From positions 505,971 through 569,970 of the forward strand of contig NW_019091431.1 in NCBI RefSeq assembly GCF_001949145.1: a stretch of 64,000 nt of DNA, in the 5' to 3' direction. The translations under genes were made by a program, and so were the position numbers. Every line of letters starts with the position of its first letter. Position 1 is the stretch's first letter. Below, piece by piece: positions 59,693 through 64,000 of this stretch. The notes under the pieces were generated by a model. It was not told where the DNA came from. It made no database searches and saw nothing but the letters and a program-made list of their open reading frames with translations. Source of the DNA: Acanthaster planci. Lineage: Eukaryota > Echinodermata > Asteroidea > Valvatida > Acanthasteridae.

Positions 59693-62378
59693 CTTGCCTA
59701 TACGGTTTGACAAAACGAAAGACACCACAATGATCAGTGCCTGAGTTTCATTTCCCTTTTATACTGTCACAGGCCATTCAAAGTCGTCCATCGTGTCTTT
59801 TACAGGAATCATAGGTCAAAAATGTATCTGTGATCTAGGACAAACGCGATCTCCAAACATTGTTACATGGTAAATATATAGAGAGTCCAGGGGTCTTCAC
59901 GAAATAGTTTGAACGTGCTTAAAGACGCTATGTCGTAGGTTCGATGGAGATACCTTTTAACATTCCTGAAAAAGCATCTTCTAGAAACCCCAAAGCTGTT
60001 TAAATGGAAGCTATGCTGCTTTCGAAGAAGAAGTAATGGCTTAATCTATTCCTCGATTGATAACCAGTGGTAAGGTCAACTACACTGACCTCGTGAGGTA
60101 GCGTTTACGGGTATATTACAGTGCGATGAGAACGCGTCTTTGAAAAAAAAAAGTACCCTGTGCAAAGGTGCATCGTTTGAATATGTGAAACAATCAATTT
60201 GGCCTACAACACTTCAGGATTCAGTGAAAGACGACACTGAAGAAAAGATGTGCTTCCCCTCGCATGATGGCTTTACTGTGTCAATAGCCTCAAAATTTAC
60301 GTTTTGAGCAAAAAGACAACATCGGTCACAAGGAACGAAAGAAGCTAGAGGGGTAAACAAGCTAGTTGTTTATGGCTTTACAGTAGACCACTTGATCGTC
60401 AGCAACGGTTACAAAGTCTAGTCGACGCTGACATTTTTAATTGCTGTCACGTTTTAGTGGCGGAGATAAGCGTGCAAGAGTTGCAGGTCTAGTCCAAACA
60501 AACGAGAACCGTGGTTGCCGAGGCTTCAATAACTGAAAAGTTTGTTGGCATGAACCGGTACCCATTGTTATCAAAGTCAATCAAATTGGTAGCCTCATTT
60601 CAAGTGACCCAAAGATCAAGCCATAAACTTTGTCAAGTAACTGACTTCAATATTTGCCGACTTTATGGAGAGCAAGACTTAAGCTTCCTTATGTTGAATA
60701 TTGCCATCGATATAGCATAACTGGCCGGCTGGAAATTATAGAAAACATGTGATTAAATAACCTATAACTGGCCAAAAGCCCTCAGTAGGCCTCACGGTGC
60801 AAGTCTCACCTTTTCATTTGAAACCATCATGAGATACCAAAATGCAAGACCTTTTTCTTAATCCAGATTTACATCTGCAAAGGAAGTCCAATCATAACGA
60901 TTTTATGTGCACTTTGTGACCTTATTTATCTATTGGTGCATGACCTTCGAAATCAGTTATCTGCGATATTTGGAACCGTTTCAACTTGCGTTGAGGAAAA
61001 CATCAATCCTGGTCATGCCGATATATGCTATCAATAAAGACAACAAAACGACTAATAATGACATGTTTACGGCAAAGACGGGCATTCTCATTAAAGGAAC
61101 TCTAGCCTTATCATTCTCGCTACACTGTGCTCCAACAGGGTCTCATTTCACATGCAGTCGAACACTAAGAAGGTCACGTCAGAAGATTTATGCATGTAAA
61201 ATCCGTCGGGAAAAACTATTTTATCCGTAACAAAAAGTTAAAATACAACAAAAATGGAACTGTAATTCTAATTCTAGTAAACAAAAGCTGATTTTAATCT
61301 ATGAAACAATGAAGAAAAGTGCACAACTGTCCAACCTATTCCGATTCTAAGTATTATGTCTAAAAGGTTTAAAAGTATTAACAAATCAATGAGCACCCAG
61401 AATTAACTTAAGACTTGTTATTCATAGGATCTTGAGCCCTAAACCAAGCTACTTTTCCAATCGCCCTTATCCCAGTTACTCAAGGTTGGAGTCCAACGTC
61501 TGATGTGCGTGAAGGTACTCGGCTTCTCTTGATCAAAATTATCTCTCCCAGACAGCCCCATTAAATGATGTAAAGACTGCAACACAAAGTCCAGACGATA
61601 CCTGGTGGGATGGGCTCTTTGAAACAAGGACATAATCTCGGGGGGGGGGAGTTGGATATCCCTGGCACATTTTGACTGGGGAGATGGTCTATTCTCTATT
61701 GAACCATCTCACACTTTTCGTGGTGAGGAATAATGAAGGCGGATTATGAAGATTTTTTCGGACTTCCCAACAAACAAATTGTATTTATTACCACTCAGAA
61801 AAGGGAGAACAGTTTTTGAAAGCCATAAAGACGCTGTTTGACGTGTTTTCGCATGAGTGAATTAGATGTGTATCGTGAACAGAGCCCTTGATGTCATTGG
61901 GTGACAGCACCCCCCCCCTTTCGAATTTCTATGGCCGTAAAGTCATCCCCATTTAATCTCCCACCCTCTCCGATTCCCAGTATTGCTGTGAAGAATTCAC
62001 GGGGTGGGATCTGCTGGCAGACTGTCCTTTAAAATATGATAGGGAGCCAGATTTTCAGGGTCTGAGCGTGCGGGTATAGCCTCACCCATGCACTTATAAT
62101 GGAAGGAGTATACGCAACACACACAGCACGACGCGTCAGTCCGTGCTTTAATACAGAAATTATATTCCACCTGACCTCATTATCCTTTTGACTTTGAGTT
62201 TAACGTTTACTACATCTCTCTCTCTTCTTTCTTCACTTTCATGATGGAGGAGAAGCTTAGAACCAGTCACGTGGCATGCTTTTGCCTCTGTTACATCGCC
62301 ATTTGCAATCTAGATTGCGCATACAACGGACGACATTACATCTTTCTTTTTTCCCCTCAAGAAAATATTTTCTTTTAC
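59693..62378. other. Intergenic, nothing recognised
   Basis: Upstream of the P450 and AT-rich. No promoter motif, long ATG frame or RNA gene stands out. A 9-G run lies near 61640 and a 9-C run near 61910. Confidence 0.45.
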
Positions 62379-62536
62379 AGAGTGGTGGGAAAGATCATCG
62401 CCGTAAGGGATTCTCTACGAAGTTTGTGGCTTTTGATAAAATTCAAGAGCATAAATTTAAGACTGTTTCGAGACACAACGCGGCAAAACGGTTCATCACC
62501 GATGCATTTTCACCAGACATGAAAAGACACCTTTAG
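62379..62536 (+). CDS. Possible terminal exon of an unrecognised gene
   Basis: The acceptor ttttcttttacag runs directly into an open stretch reading SGGKDHRRKGFSTKFVAFDK, continuing charged and soluble to SPDMKRHL and a TAG at 62534-62536 (51 codons if entered at 62381 in phase 0). The composition is protein-like. No family is recognised and no upstream exon was found in the window. Confidence 0.3.
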
Positions 62537-63796
62537 CTTATTCTGAATGAATGGAAGAGAATGACAGAAAACGTCAATTTATGCTATCAAATTTATTATC
62601 TAGGTGTTTTCCTACTTTTTAAGAATCATGAAATGTTGGTAAGAGTTGAAATGGTTGCCTTAATTTCGAAACATTTCTGCACATTGCAAAACTGCATGGT
62701 ATAAAGGTCAGTTATCTGCCGAGGATTCAAATCGTTTGGTGACGCACTGCATTATTAAGGCGAAGTTCAACGAACTTTACATAATCTTCCAGACGATGTA
62801 GCGTGTAACTCCGAGACGGATGCGGCATTTTTTCCAAGGGAGGGGGCAGGTCTGTGAGATTGTTTTAAATGACTGATTGACATAGAGCATGAGAATTGCA
62901 TTATTTTTAATTTAATGATTTCGTTAACTTTGTCTTATCCCTCTGTGTTTGTTGGTTTGTTCCTTCCCCATTTTGAGCCGATGACGGATGGCAACGAACT
63001 TTGCCATCATTAACTTACATTCCAAAGAGGTTATCTTTATATTACCCCCAAAAGGGTAAAAAATAAACCTTTGACACTACTGGAAAGCATTCAGTAGAGC
63101 TTGCGTGTAACCACGATGAATGCATCTAGCCCACTTACTACTCCCTACTCATGTAATGGTTCTTTGCAAACGTCACTTAACTGCTTTCCTCCACTTTTCC
63201 AAATACGTTTTAGTCTACAGTCTCATCTGGCGCCACACTCAAATGCGCATTCCTGAACTTGACGCGCGGGTACATTCAACGAGTCGCAACCGTCTTTATC
63301 CGGTTCGTAAGTGACTTCGTCACAAACGCGCCAGGCTCTCATTGAACAATCGCAGAAGTTGCGCGTTAATTTCCGGTTCCACGGTTCGATGTAAACGGTG
63401 ATCAATGCATGTAACCCTATGTGCAGTGCACGTGTGCAGTGGGCGTGGTTTAAACTGAAGTGACGTCACACTTACGTATTGGATGGAGATCAATGGTTAC
63501 AACACTCTACTTGTATGGTCAAAGGGGTATGCAACGCGCGCGTACCGCCTATCTGTGAGCGCCACCAGATTAACGACTTCTTCTAGACTGTATTCATAAA
63601 CTGACCATCTTAAACTGAATAATGCGAAGTCAAACGTTTCATTTTGGGAACCTTACAGTAAAAGCAACACCGACAAAATCAACGTTCACACAAGTTCATG
63701 GCAGTTTTTGTTTAGAATTTTTCAGAATTTGTGATAAATTATATCTATTGTTTTAAGCCACATTCATAAATACCTTATTGGTATTTATTACTTCCA
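62537..63796. other. Intergenic, nothing recognised
   Basis: AT-rich with a CpG-richer patch at 63220-63560. The open frames here are short and overlap on both strands without motifs. Confidence 0.4.
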
Positions 63797-63960
63797 TCCA
63801 ACAACGTGCAACTTGACCGTATATTAACATTTGATAATGCCTGCTGAGGTGTGATAATGCCGCTGCGTAAATCACGCGCTGGCCCCTGAATACAAGACAA
63901 GTTTAATCGATTCTGATAGGTCAAGAGTCTGTGTGCACGCGGCTCGCCACGCGCGCCAAT
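63797..63960 (+). repeat. Dispersed repeat, copy B (partner at 13.2 kb)
   Basis: Same orientation and block order as 13167-13330, including CCAACAACGTGCAACT, TTTGATAATGCC and GGTCAAGAGTCTGTGTGCAC. CpG-rich insertions near its 3' end are absent from copy A. Confidence 0.8.
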
Positions 63961-64000
63961 TGGACAGATTGCCGAAAGAATATTCCATAAAATGAACGGG

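Overview
The window looks like nuclear DNA from an invertebrate animal, most likely a deuterostome such as a hemichordate, echinoderm or cephalochordate. It is AT-rich, genes are split by GT-AG introns with phases that match across exons, and intergenic DNA is long. The protein families are typical of animals: receptor guanylyl cyclase, ITM2/BRICHOS, rhodopsin-class GPCR and microsomal CYP2-like P450. Two 8-bp palindromes (TAGGCCTA and TACATGTA) each occur roughly ten times more often than chance. The sequence alone does not settle the phylum.

Layout. (1) 6.0-17.4 kb, minus strand: the 5' half of a receptor guanylyl cyclase, giving signal peptide, ANF-receptor ectodomain, one TM helix and juxtamembrane segment. 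A possible further exon lies near 3.9 kb; the kinase-homology and cyclase domains are not found and probably lie beyond base 1. (2) 21.9-23.2 kb: a retroelement remnant beside a decayed class A GPCR pseudogene, minus strand. (3) 25.3-36.7 kb, plus strand: a complete six-exon ITM2-type gene (BRICHOS, type II membrane protein, 268 aa) whose released C-terminal peptide has lost both cysteines expected in the family. (4) 39.3-39.9 kb, plus strand: an unrecognised secreted precursor of 218 aa with dibasic sites and an amidation-type C-terminus. (5) 44.5-45.2 and 51.6-51.8 kb: fragments of non-LTR retrotransposons. (6) 52.4-53.7 kb, plus strand: an intact class A GPCR, close paralogue of the pseudogene 29 kb away. 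(7) 56.7-59.7 kb, minus strand: a complete four-exon CYP2-like cytochrome P450 (499 aa) lacking the usual C-helix tryptophan. (8) Possible isolated exons at 42.1, 46.8/47.5 and 62.4 kb.

The genes look independent and not part of one pathway, although three concern signalling: a cyclase receptor, a GPCR with a dead copy, and a possible peptide precursor. The rest is intron and intergenic DNA with tandem repeats, two fold-back (MITE-like) elements, a dispersed repeat pair and retroelement debris. No rRNA, tRNA or CRISPR array was recognised. Most exon joins were worked out by hand from splice consensus, phase and family resemblance, and would need RNA evidence to confirm.
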